Source: Tethya wilhelma (Eukaryota > Porifera > Demospongiae > Tethyida > Tethyidae). Taken from it: a stretch of 64,000 bases of DNA. The notes beneath the pieces are model-generated. The model searched no databases and had not been told where the DNA came from. It worked only from the letters and a program-made list of their open reading frames with translations. The position numbers and the translations under genes are program-made. The DNA lies in the NCBI GenBank assembly GCA_964030475.1, contig CAXIPT010000001.1, positions 5,073,652 through 5,137,651 on the forward strand, in the 5' to 3' direction. This document shows, piece by piece, positions 51,985 through 62,528 of this stretch. The first letter of the stretch is position 1. Every line of letters begins with the position of its first letter.

Positions 51985-53097
51985 ATGGCAAATACTGGTG
52001 TTGAAGAACAGTACAACCATTGGATTCTTTTGAGAGATGTTGAGGGTGAGAGAGTATCATCTGGTATTGATACACAAGAAAAAGAGGTGCTGCAAGTCTT
52101 GAGAGGTGAACTGGTTACTCCCAGTGCATCTTATGAGCAATTAAGTGGCAAGAAGCACTACTTCCTAGAAAATGACCGCAGTGTCGAGTTTTTCTCCCTT
52201 GAGGATGATGTGTCTCCATTACATTACACTGATTACCAACTGTTGGCAGCTATTGAATCACCCTGTGATCGGTTTGCTACTTTTGTTGCTGACAACAAAC
52301 TAGACTGGGCTGTAAAGTTACCAATGGGTAGTGAAGTGTTTGTTCGTCTTCCTGGGCCTGTTTCCAGTCCTCTCAATGCTGAGTGGAGCCGAGCTGATAT
52401 TATGTATAAAGGAAGTCTCAAGGGACTACCTGGCATGATGTTTGGTGTTGAAATTATGGTAAGCTTTTGTTATATAACTGCAGGTAGTGTATTCAATCCT
52501 CACCATTTCCTTTTAGGAAGCTAGGTATCGTGGACGAGGATCAACCAATGGGAGGTTTCAAGGAGAGCACTACTTCCAGTGTGAAGAAAATTGTGGGCTC
52601 TTTGTTTCTCTTGACAAATTCAAGGCATCTCCTTTTAAATTTGGGAGTGTTCCTGGTGAGAGGCTAGAGAAAAAAAACCAAAAAGTAGCACTTAGAGGGA
52701 AAACCACTCCACCACAACCTCATGGTGGACAAGACCAGCCTTTGGCAAATCAACATTCACAACAAGATCGCATCTATGAATCTGTTCCTGATGGCAGTCC
52801 ACAAACTGGACAGATACAGAAGCAGAAGGGAGCAGCCTCCGTAGACCAGGTACAGAATCCACATACGTGCATGGTCACACTCATGGTGATATTCATATAT
52901 TTTACCTTCTGGGGACCAAACACAATGGCCATAAATTTTTCTGGCTATATAGTATGATATTTCTTCATTGTAGTAACTAATACGCTGTGCATTCTTCATC
53001 ACAGGCCAAAATTGTGGCAAACACTAGTGTTGAACAGTACCACCATTGGATTCTTTTGAAAGATGTTGAGGGTGAAAGAGTATCATCTGGTTTTGGT
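51985..53097 (+). CDS. CYLD-like N-terminal module + CAP-Gly 1 + start of a second module (truncated gene)
   Basis: Exons: 51985-52458 (ATG GCA AAT...), 52517-52849 and 53005-53097, all phase 0, running into the N at 53098. Exon 1 carries the CYLD-like N-terminal module (WILLRDVEGERVSSG, YQLLAAIESPCDRF) and the start of CAP-Gly 1 ([12 protein letters not shown]). Exon 2 completes CAP-Gly 1 ([17 protein letters not shown]) and adds a Gln-rich linker. Exon 3 begins the same N-terminal module again ([20 protein letters not shown]), so either this protein has the module twice or two gene copies have been run together. It is close in sequence to the full gene starting at 54611. Beyond the N lies a transposon and no continuation. 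In CYLD the CAP-Gly domains bind NEMO and TRAF2 region partners; the role here is unknown. Confidence 0.75.
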
Positions 53098-53181
53098 NGA
53101 GTTAAATTTTTGAGCTCCAAAGATAGATTTAGACGATGACGTAATGCAATTCACGTCTGAAATTAACCTTGTACTCTGCCT

Positions 53182-53795
53182 TAGTCTGGCTGGCCAGACT
53201 CTTCGCACGGGGAGAGAAGAGTCTGGGGACACCCGTATATACCGATTTGTAACAGATGTCCAAAATCTGGACATGACCAATCAGATTGCAGTGTGGTTAA
53301 ACGTGACGTAATTCAACGTTCGTATGTGCACGTGCAAAGTAAAAACGTCACATCAGTGAGAGCTAAAACGGCTCTTCAGACGGCACTACTCTTTCTCTCC
53401 CTGCTTTTCGAAGCTTAAACAAGTTGTCTTGATAGTAAGAATGTCTTTGTAAATCGTCCAAGTCCATACAGAAAGAGTTTGTGGTCCCTCGAAGTGCAAT
53501 CGGCGGAGAAACTACAATGACTAAGCTTTCTTTGTTCCATTCGGTCAGTCAAAGGAAAGAATCTAGCCAAGAAGGGTCTTGGATGGAACTCAGCGACATT
53601 CAGCAACTTTATAATTTAGTACAGTAGTATGGTGCGCAAAGCACATGCACTTACGTAAAACGTCACAAAATGAACCATGAATATCATTATATTGGACTTC
53701 ACGTGATAAAATTACATTCCACTGTTACAAGTCGGTATATACGGGTGTCCCCAGACTCTTCTCTCCCCGTGCGAAGAGTCTGGCCAGCCAGACTA
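53182..53795. mobile_element. MITE-like element, copy 2 (614 bp), inverted relative to copy 1
   Basis: Same TAGTCTGGCTGG...CCAGCCAGACTA ends and interior as 50569-51188, in opposite orientation. Flanks are actctgcct (53173-53181) and cctctgcct (53796-53804), an 8-9 bp target duplication with one mismatch. It inserted just after the truncated CYLD-like gene. Confidence 0.85.
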
Positions 53796-53865
53796 CCTCT
53801 GCCTTGTACTACTACTATACATACTTCCGGTCGCTGGCCGTTGGACTGCACTGAGAAGGTAAAAA

Positions 53866-54177
53866 CAAGGGGCGGCGACTCCCATATGCTCTGTACTTGC
53901 GGCTGCGACCGCGGTCAAGATCTTGACCGTTGTAAATTTTCATTTTGACCCTTGACCAACGCTAAAATTTGAGCTTGACCGTTGACATGACCGTAGTTTC
54001 GGTATGACGTCATTTGGACGACCTTTACCAAATTTACCGTTCTGAAATTCATTTTGACCGTTCTAAAATTTCATTTTGACCGTTGACCAGCAATAAAATT
54101 TTGCCTTGACCGTTGACCATCATCTTGACCGCGGTCGCAGCCGCAAGTACAGAGCATATGGGAGTCGCCACCCCTTG
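53866..54177. mobile_element. 312-bp inverted-repeat element with GACCGT-rich interior
   Basis: The left arm from caaggggcggcgactcccat to gcggctgcgaccgcggtcaag matches the reverse complement of the right arm (about 58 bp, one mismatch visible). Flanked by taaaaa on both sides (53860-53865, 54178-54183). The interior repeats ttgaccgttgacc-like units. Confidence 0.75.
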
Positions 54178-54185
54178 TAAAAAGG

Positions 54186-54410
54186 AATTCACATGAAATG
54201 TGCTGACTCAGCACATCAACAGTGAACACAACACGTGATAGCCGAAAAGAGCTGAGTGTGCCTACTTCTCATCCATTGATTCACTGGTGTACTGATCTCA
54301 ATTCGCTGTCCCACCCATTCTCTCGAGTTCTGCCAGAGGAGAAGTAGACGAACCAAAAGAGCAAAGAGCAACAGACATGAACAGAGCAGGACTCCCATTC
54401 ATCTCCGGTA
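54186..54410 (-). pseudogene. PIGU 3'-end fragment
   Basis: Matches the 3' end and downstream flank of the PIGU terminal exon at about 61790-61985. The minus strand encodes [11 protein letters not shown] as there, but the surrounding frame is broken and the tail differs. It is a duplicated remnant sitting just upstream of the CYLD-like/kinase gene. Confidence 0.6.
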
Positions 54411-54610
54411 ATTCCCGGGTATTCCCCGTCTGTGTATTTTTAGAAGCAATTTAAATGATTATGTCATCCCAGGTTGTCTTCGTCTGATCTGAAGTGTCCC
54501 TGCTGGGGAAAAAGAAAGTAAGTTACTGTGAGCCCAATTTCTTTAGCTTGTAAATGTCTATATAGGCTAGGTTTGATTGTGTTTGGCACTTGTAGATACC
54601 GTATTGGAAC

Positions 54611-57600
54611 ATGGCAAGCACTGGTGTTCAACAGTACCAATGTTGGATTCTTTTGAAAGATGTTGAAGCTGAGAGAGCATCATCTGGTATTGGTATTAAT
54701 GCAGCAAAGAAGCTGTTGGGCCTTGAAAAACGAGAGATGCTTCGAATCTTGAGAGGTGAACTGGTCATTCTTTTTGATCCCAATGAGAAAAGTAATACTG
54801 TGACAAAGCACTGCTGTCTAGAAAATGATCACAATGTCCACTTTTGCACGCTTGAGGATGATGTAGCTCCATTAAATTATACTGAACATCAGCTATTGGC
54901 AGCTATTAAATCACCCTACGATCGATTTGCTACTTTTGCTACTGACAACAAATTAGAATGGGGGGAAAGATTACAAAAAGGCCATGAAGTGTTTGTTTGT
55001 CTTCCTGGTCCTGTTTCCAGTCCTGCCAATGCTGAGTGGAGCCGAGCTAGGATTAAGTACAAAGGAGCTACCAAGGGACTTCCTGGCATGATGTTTGGTG
55101 TTGAAATTACGGTTAGCTTTTATTACACTTCCACATTAACTATTTACCTGAATTTCCTTCCTCTTAGGAAGCCAAGTATCGTGGACAAGGATCAACTGAT
55201 GGTTGGTTTCAAGACAGATTTTTCTTCCATTGTGAAGAAGATTGTGGCCTTTTTGTTTCTCTCGATAAATTAGCATCACAGCCACCTATTAACCAGCCTC
55301 TTCCAGAGAGTGATCATAGTCGGAATCAGCCCAACCAACAGCCAACATATGCTGAAATGACAAAACTTCATCAAGATAGGCTAGGAACCAGTGTGGGTAT
55401 ACCGCTTACTGAGTATGATCGAGTTTTAGCTTACAACAAAAATGGAATTCCTATTCATGGCATAGTCCGCTGGATTGGAAACAAGTATAACACTAGAAGC
55501 CTTGGTGCCACATATGTTGGTATTGAAACAGTAAGTCGTTCAATAATTTTGTATAATGAGCCATTCCATGTAGCACTGATATGTCTGTAGGATGCAACTG
55601 TGTACAGCAGAGACTTTGAATTTTCCCTTTCTGGAATGTCAGACTTGTTTCGTGCGAAACGTAACCATCACCTTGTATTACCTCTGAATATGGTCATCAG
55701 AGAAGACTCACAGCAATCCGGTTTGCAAACCCAGAGACCAAATTCTAACAAAACAAAGCACACTAATGATGACCCTCACAGAGCTGCTTTACAAGAAGAT
55801 CATATATCCAATCCGACAGCACTTGCTAAAGATCTGAGAATTTCAAATCATCAATTTATGTCTGAGCAAGAGAGGTTACTAAAAGAAGCAGAGAAGGCTA
55901 AGCTTGCTAGAGACAGAGCTAAGATGGGCCAAAGTTATGAAGAAGTGAAAGATGCAATGCAAGGGGAGAGTATCACGTATAATGATCAACAGAAGATCTT
56001 GGATCAGATCAAACGGGAAAACGAGAATAGAAAAGGTGGCAATGGTAGGAAAATGATTCCATTTCAACCTCATGGTGGACAAGACACCAACCAGGATTGT
56101 ATCACTACTACTGATCAACAGAAGATCCTGGATCAGATCAAACCGGAAAACAAAAGTAGAGAAGGTAGGAAACTGACTTCACCTCAACCTAATTTGTAAT
56201 ACCCATATCCAACCTGTTTTGTTACAGGCTTAGGGGTAGATTGCTCTATCCAAATTCAACCACTAGATCCTTCACAGCCACCAACATATGGTGTTATCAA
56301 ATGGATTGGTGTGCTACCGGGTGTACAAGGACAAGTGGCAGGAGTAGAATTGGTATGTCTCAGGCTAATGTCTTAATAATTATAGCTTTTTGTCATTTTC
56401 TGACAGGATGAGTACATGGATGGATGCACTGATGGAACTTGGCAACAGACTGGGGAGAAATATTTTGAGTGCCCTGTTGGAAAAGGCATTTTCTATCCTC
56501 TTGTCAACCTAAGAAAAAGTGAGAATTTTAGACCTAGACTAAGTGAGAACTTAAGTGCTCAACAAGTGAAAAAAAAAATGGAAATGTAATGAGACACAGG
56601 AATGTCTAGCTAAATTAACGAACGAGATGGAATGGTTGTTAAGGTTTGTAAAGAATCCTTCTGTGGGTATTCTTGTTTCTATGTTGAGTCCTTCATTTTG
56701 CCCACCGGAAGAATACACACTTTACAACCATTCCATCTTGTTTGCTTTCTTTTTACGATTTAGCTAGCCATTTCTGTATCTCATTACATTTGTAATGTTT
56801 TTTTCACTTGTTTCTTCTCATTTTTTTCATTACTTTTGAGTTTGCCTTTGTGCATATACCATAGATCGGGAAATTTTCACTGGTAAAATATTTCGCTTGT
56901 TAATTTTTCGCGTATATAGTTCAATTTTCGTCGTTGCGGATGGTTCGGTAAGGATAGCCATACAAAAATTTTTTTTGCTGAGTTTAATTTTCATCGGTAA
57001 TGGTTGTCGACAAAAATTTCCTGATCTATATGGTACCACTTGTGCACCCTGCCCAGAAGTGATTGAGCTGGCTGCACTGAGCTTGGTGGATTCCAAATAA
57101 CTTATGCTTGTCTGTGTGGTAAGGGTCGTCAATTAGAATCGCCAAATATAACTTATGAATAATGCACGAGTGTAGAAATTAATGGCTGCTATACAGAGAA
57201 GGCGCTTTTTGCCTTGTATATCTAGCCACTCAATGAGAGACACAAGCAGACGACACTAAAAGTGGGTGAAGACAAAGAAACTAAGTTTATTCATTTGAGA
57301 ATCAGCTTCTGAAAGTAAACAGTCTTCAAGAAATGTTGAAATGAAGAAGAAGAAGAAGAAGAAGAAATTGGAGGTTTGGCATGTTAATTTTTAGTTTGGT
57401 ACTTTAGCAGTGGTTTTAGGCCATGTTTTTAGGCTTGTTTTAAGGTGGGTTCACAGAACTTCCCATTGCGTTGTGTCAAGAAAGAATTATTCGCGCGTAA
57501 AAACGAAGCAACGCAACATATCAAACGCAATACTTAGAACAATTTTCTAAAGTCTGCATCATCGTTGCGTTGCATTGCTGTGTCGCCAACCAAAAGTATT

Positions 57601-60325
57601 ATAACGTAATGCAACGCAGCATAATATGTGAATTCACCTTAAGGGGGTCGTATACCCAAAGAATTTTCAGTGGTACCTTTTCTGACCACCAGAGGGGGGA
57701 TATAGGTAAAAATATAATTATACCAAAATGATCCTCTCACTGAGATCTTTCTGAATACTACAGTTTCAAAACAGAAGTGGTGACTTTGCAAATTTAATTT
57801 TTTCCCTGTAACCCCCTTGAAGAAAATCTCAATGTCGTAACGTTGTACTCAAAATTCTATGCAGAATGCATTGATTTCAAGTTTGTAGGGGGTACAGAAG
57901 TCAAGTTATTGTCGTCCTGAGAAGTTGAAAATTGGCATTTTTAGGTATTTCGGGACGACAATAACTCGACTTCTGTGCTCCCTATGAACTTGAAATTAAT
58001 GCATTCTGCATAGAATTTTGAGTACAACGTTATGACATTGAGATTTTCTTCAAGGGGGTTACAGGGAAAAAATTAAATTTGCAAAGTCACCCCTTCTGTT
58101 TTAAAAATGTAATATTCAGAAAGATCTCAGTGAGAGGATCATTTTGGTATATATTTTTACCTATATCCCCCCTCTGGTGGTCAGAAAAGGTACCACTGAA
58201 AATTCTTTGGGTATACGACCCCCTTAATTAAAGAGAATGAGCTAAATAGTAGCTTGAGAAGCTTTTTAGTGCCAAGCACTCAGTTTTTGCATACCGTATA
58301 GCCAGAAAATTTGGCGGGGAATTAAATTTGGCGGATGGGACTTAGTACCGCCAAATTAAAATCCGCCAATATTTTTTTGCAGCAGCCTTTTTACGCGCGC
58401 GCGCATGTGATACAGCTCGCTTTGCCAAATTAAAATCCGCCAAATTCAAACTTAGGCTCAATCTGCCAAATTAAATTCTCGCCAAATTTTCCGGCTATAC
58501 GGTAGTTATTTACATGAATATTTGTATTACGCTAATGGGCCATTTGTGCCATTAAATCTGTTGGTGAAGTGTTGACAATTATTTGGTATACATAACAATG
58601 AAGCAGAGGATTCTGAAGCTACAAACATGGTTTCAGTAGTAGCCTGCAGCTGTATGTATATTAAGTACGTAAGCAGCTCTACAAAGTTGAGTCTAGCTGT
58701 ATTAGATTGTCATGTGTGAACATGCATCTTATTACTAAAAATAGGGTTAAAGGTAGTACTAATATAACAAGTATAGTAAAAATTTCATAAAAATTAGCAG
58801 TGTAGGAATGGACAGTGCTGTAAAAAGGAAGGAAACAAGGCTGGGACTTAAAATTTTGGCACATGACTACTTCATTTCCGTGGTCTCTTAGTCTATTACA
58901 GAATCATGATTAAAATTCTGATTCCAATTAAGTCATGGTTTATTTAAATTAGAAGGTATACAGGCAACCTATGTGAGCTTGGAAAACTTTGAAAATGAAG
59001 TTTGGGGGGGGGGGTTAGTGAAAATTACCAGGAGAGAGCCTAGTTCAATCCATGTGGACTTGCAGTTGCTTGTCTTGATTTGCCTATATACAAATATATA
59101 ATAATATATGCATGAGTCTATTGCTTTCTTTTGTTTAGTCGATGTCGAAGTGTTACAAAAGCAGCTTTCTCATGAAAAAAAGGAACTACAGTCATTGCAG
59201 CAACAACTCACATTAAAGAATAAAAGCTTTAATCAACTTAACACAAAACTCCAGCAAGAGAAAGACAACTTGGAAATGGTTCTACAAGAAAGAAAAGAAT
59301 TTCAGAGAGAAAATACAAGGCTTCAAGTGCAACTGATGAAACAAAGGACAGAGTCTGAAGAGAAGCAAAGATTGATCCATTCTCAATCTCAAACAGAAGA
59401 ACAGCTTCGTTCCCAAATAAATCAACTACAGCAACAACTGGACAGTGCAAGAGTGGAAGGTGGTAATGTGTGTTACACTCAGCTACAAGTTCCTCCTCAG
59501 GAGCAGGACTCCTGGGATGTCCCTCGAGATGAGGTAGAGATCACTGGGGAGATTGGACGAGGTGGATGGGGGGCTGTCTTCAAAGGAAGGTTCAGAGGTC
59601 AAACAGTTGCTGTGAAAAAAGCATTCCAGGAAATTCTTGAGCAGCCCTACACGATCCAACTGATGAAGAGAGAGATTCAAATCATGGCTAGTATTCAGCA
59701 TCCCAACCTTGTTCGTTTCATTGCAGCTGTGATTGATGACAAAGTGGACAGAGGGGAGGAGACACCACTCCTGGTGGTGGAGTTGCTGGACATGGATCTT
59801 CGTCATGCTTACAAGACCACTGACCTTGGGACAAATAAGATCCCCATCTTCCGAGATGTAGCCTATGCCCTCCATTATCTCCATGAGCACCAAGAGCCCA
59901 TCATCCATCGAGATGTGAGTGCACCAAATGTCCTCCTAGAGCGTCTTCAAGGTGGTACATTCAGAGCTAAACTGTCAGATTTTGGCTCAGCAAACAAAGT
60001 CAAAGATGCCAAAACAGCTGGGCCAGGAGCAATCTGCTACACTGCTCCTGAAGCCTTTCCACCAGTTGATTTGCGAGCACTTGTGCCAGCTCAAACCCCT
60101 AAGGTTGATGTGTACAGCTATGGCATCCTCCTAGCTGAAGTCATCACCAAGACTATGCCCACAACTGAGAACCGTAGACACCTGCTCAATGAAGTTGAAA
60201 GAAAATGGACTCTCATGTACAACTTGATCTGTTCCTGCACTAAGGCTAGTCCCACTGATCGTCCAACTATGGTTACCATCCTCAGCACTCTGAACCGCAT
60301 CCCCACACCTCGTCCTCGACAATAA
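54611..60325 (+). CDS. CYLD-like three-CAP-Gly / coiled-coil / protein kinase fusion, 953 aa
   Basis: Exons: 54611-55111, 55168-55530, 55591-56164, 56228-56352, 56407-56518, 59139-60325; all phases agree (954 codons). A 5' UTR exon probably ends near 54517 (aaag|gtaagt). Residues 1-115 are a CYLD-type N-terminal module. CAP-Gly 1 spans about 115-207, CAP-Gly 2 about 245-335 ([10 protein letters not shown]) and CAP-Gly 3 about 480-558 ([18 protein letters not shown]), the last closest to CYLD CAP-Gly 3. A charged linker with a repeated [10 protein letters not shown] lies between 2 and 3. A long coiled coil follows at about 560-665, then a TKL-like kinase at about 692-945: G-loop GRGGWG, Lys718 in [13 protein letters not shown] with Asp817 and Asn822, DFG at 839, APE at 861. 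The catalytic set is complete, so activity is likely. CYLD itself ends in a USP domain, absent here. The last intron is 2.6 kb and full of MITEs, but phase, splice sites and the paralogue at 23781-26049 support the join. Confidence 0.82.
56859..57036. mobile_element. About 178-bp inverted-repeat element in the last intron of the fusion gene
   Basis: The left end taccatagatcgggaaattt pairs with the right end aaatttcctgatctatatggta with two or three differences. No coding content. Confidence 0.55.
57444..57638. mobile_element. 195-bp MITE flanked by TTAA
   Basis: Ends are GGTGGGTTCACA and TGTGAATTCACC, with TTAA at 57440-57443 and 57639-57642. A TTAA target duplication is typical of piggyBac-type elements. 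It shares its right TTAA with the next element. Confidence 0.6.
57643..58223. mobile_element. 581-bp foldback element flanked by TTAA (piggyBac-like target site)
   Basis: Nearly the whole element is an inverted repeat: the arms of about 285 bp from GGGGGTCGTATACCC inward match the other half in reverse complement with a short spacer. TTAA lies at 57639-57642 and 58224-58227. Non-coding. Confidence 0.85.
58294..58503. mobile_element. About 210-bp inverted-repeat element with ATTTGGCG ends
   Basis: The left end taccgtatagccagaaaatt + tggcg pairs with the right end cgccaaattttccggctata + cggta. The interior has further aaatttggcgg / ccgccaaatt repeats and a run of gcgcgcgcgc. The TA at both ends may be the target duplication. 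Confidence 0.7.
58766..58881. repeat. Dispersed repeat also present at about 26655-26770
   Basis: About 115 bp from aacaagtata(g/a)taaaaatttc through cagtgtaggaatgg to ggcacatgactacttcattt is shared, with scattered differences, between this intron and a FHOD intron. Confidence 0.7.
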
Positions 60326-60772
60326 CTAGCTAATTACAATAATTGATTGATTGAGAGACTAAGTATTATTTATATATCTAGAGTGTGCAATGTCTGCATG
60401 TTAATGTGTGATAATTATTTTGTCCAAAAATTGTACACTAATAAAAGTCTGTATTGGACACCTGCAATAATTTATATAAATTATTTGTACGATGTCATTT
60501 GTTCTAGTTTGTGAGTTTAATTCCTTGTGCACCTTTGTGTTCTCACAAAACTAGTTTTAACTAAGTAATTTTTTTATGTTTGTCTTACGTTAAGTAGCTA
60601 TGAATTGTTGGCTATAGTCATTGCTTTTTGTGAAGTGTGCATTGCTATTCATAAATTGCTACATTCAATGGTCATTAATTTTGTCCTACCTGGGAAGTCC
60701 ATGATTGTTGTCATAGTGGTAGACGATTGCAAAGAAAAACATATCAGCAACTATGAAGATCTAGCTACCCAT
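60326..60772. other. 3' flank of the fusion gene; no gene recognised
   Basis: AT-rich. An aataaa-like signal (ctaataaaag) at about 60440 could serve polyadenylation of the fusion gene. Confidence 0.4.
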
Positions 60773-60868
60773 GGGCATTGGGTGATTGCTAGCAGAGATA
60801 GAGTAACAAACATACATTGTGATATTTCAACCATTGTTGTCGTGCAGTATAGACAATGCAGCATGTAT

Positions 60869-60929
<61 letters not shown>

Positions 60930-61040
60930 NACACACACACACACACACACATCTGAATCTAATAGTGTAATGAGAACTAGAGAATACAAATGAAAGTAGG
61001 TAGCAACTACGACCCCCACTGTTGACAAGAGCTCTGAGCC
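60773..61040 (-). pseudogene. Internally deleted PIGU fragment
   Basis: 60773-60870 matches the intron around the PIGU exon acceptor at 45657-45780. After a (CA)n tract containing the N at 60930, the sequence jumps to material matching 46251-46322 (the exon encoding GSELLSTLG). The two exons between are absent. Confidence 0.6.
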
Positions 61041-61922
61041 TATGAAAGAGTTCAAAGGACATTGTTACAGTACTGTGTATACAGTTTATACTCTATAATG
61101 ACATTCATGAATTGTGACTCCTACATCCAGGTAGAGCCAAGAAAAAACCAGCTGACCTCTGAGTTTAATCCAGATAGCCCCACTATAGCCAGGTTAGTGA
61201 GAGAGATGGTGGACAGCAGAGGATGGAGTAGGGATAAATCAAAATGGACTCTTCTCCTTTGCCATAGGTCTTCTTCATCTGTGACTTGCTTGGATAACTG
61301 ATGAAGCTTTCATTTAATACCTCGTGAAAAATATTAATACTATAATTATTATTATTCAATTACTTTACAGTTGAGAATGATACAATACTCGTAAATGATT
61401 TAGCCTTGTAAACCAGGCCCTCTGGTTTATGAGGATAGTAAATGATAATAGTTGCACAGTAAGATTAGTACTAAAAGGTTGTTTCCATTGGTGGAGCAAC
61501 CAGAAGAACAAAGTGATACAATAATTATTACAAGTCTAGGAAGAAGAGCATTTACAACATGATCATACAAGTTAAAATGAGCATGTATTGTTGGGGTTAA
61601 GGTTTTGTTGAAAATGACATTTATTTTTATTTGTAAAGATTAGCACATCTTTGTACTCGTTCTGTTTGTAATATCATAGATAATATTATCTACGGTATTA
61701 TCCCCAGAAAATAAGGTGACAAAAGCCATGCATTTTCTGACAATGTATATAATTCCAATGTAATTCGGTCTTTTACTTACAGGCAAAGCACACAATTAGC
61801 TGACTCAGCACGCGCACGCCAATAACGAAACACGTGATACCATAGTAGATATTATCTGTGATATAAAAGAAAGAACAGTGAGTGTGCTTACTTCTAATCC
61901 ATTGAATCACCATTTTCTGATC
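61041..61922. other. No gene confidently recognised
   Basis: A short open stretch at about 61129-61280 (plus, with FNPDSPTIARLVREMVDSRG) is protein-like but unrecognised and has no partners. The rest is AT-rich and seemingly non-coding. Confidence 0.35.
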
Positions 61923-62482
61923 TCAATCTACTGTCCTAGCCATTCTCTCGAGTTCTGCCAGAGGAGAAGTAGACAGTAGAGCAAATAGTATCTGAGCAAG
62001 TGCATAAGTGAGAGTCATGGCAAAGAAAAAGTTAGCATTAGCACTACCAGCATGGATCCAGAGGTACCAGAGAACAGGACAGAGGACAGAGGAGACCAGG
62101 AACATCACCAACACCACCAGGGTGTAGCGCATGTCTAGAGTAGCAAAGAAAGTGTACCACAACAACACAATAAGTACCCACGATTTAATTTGTACCAAGC
62201 TCCATCATTCTTGAGGACAAAATAGAGCTTAGAACTGTCATGCAGGAAGGAGCTTGGGAACAACACTAAGTGTTACAGTAAAGAAACACACACAGCTATT
62301 GTAGCTTACATCTGAAGGTGTGAGACCAGAGTGGGAGAAGAGCTAGAGGTACAGTGAGGTCACCCACACAGGGGTAGGACTTGAAGAGGGCCATCAGAGA
62401 GAGGAGAACATAGGTCAGGAACATTGGGTGATTGCTAACAGAGATAGAGTAACAGACATACATTGTGATATTTCATAAACTA

Positions 62483-62528
<46 letters not shown>

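Noticed and set aside
55591..56199. Fourth exon of the fusion gene read through to the TAA at 56199 as a C terminus
   Set aside because: A donor gaag|gtagga at 56164 gives exact phase for the CAP-Gly 3 exon, which would otherwise be orphaned. An isoform ending here remains possible.
59108..60325. Kinase exon as a stand-alone gene starting at the Met at 59108
   Set aside because: A strong acceptor (ctttcttttgtttag) lies after that Met. Phase 1 matches the CAP-Gly 3 exon, and the paralogue at 23781-26049 has the same order. The stand-alone reading is kept only as an alternative.
56228..60325. A USP deubiquitinase domain completing a true CYLD
   Set aside because: I looked for USP Cys- and His-box motifs downstream of CAP-Gly 3 and found only the coiled coil and kinase. 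The only USP sequence in the window is the USP10-like tail at 569-1921.
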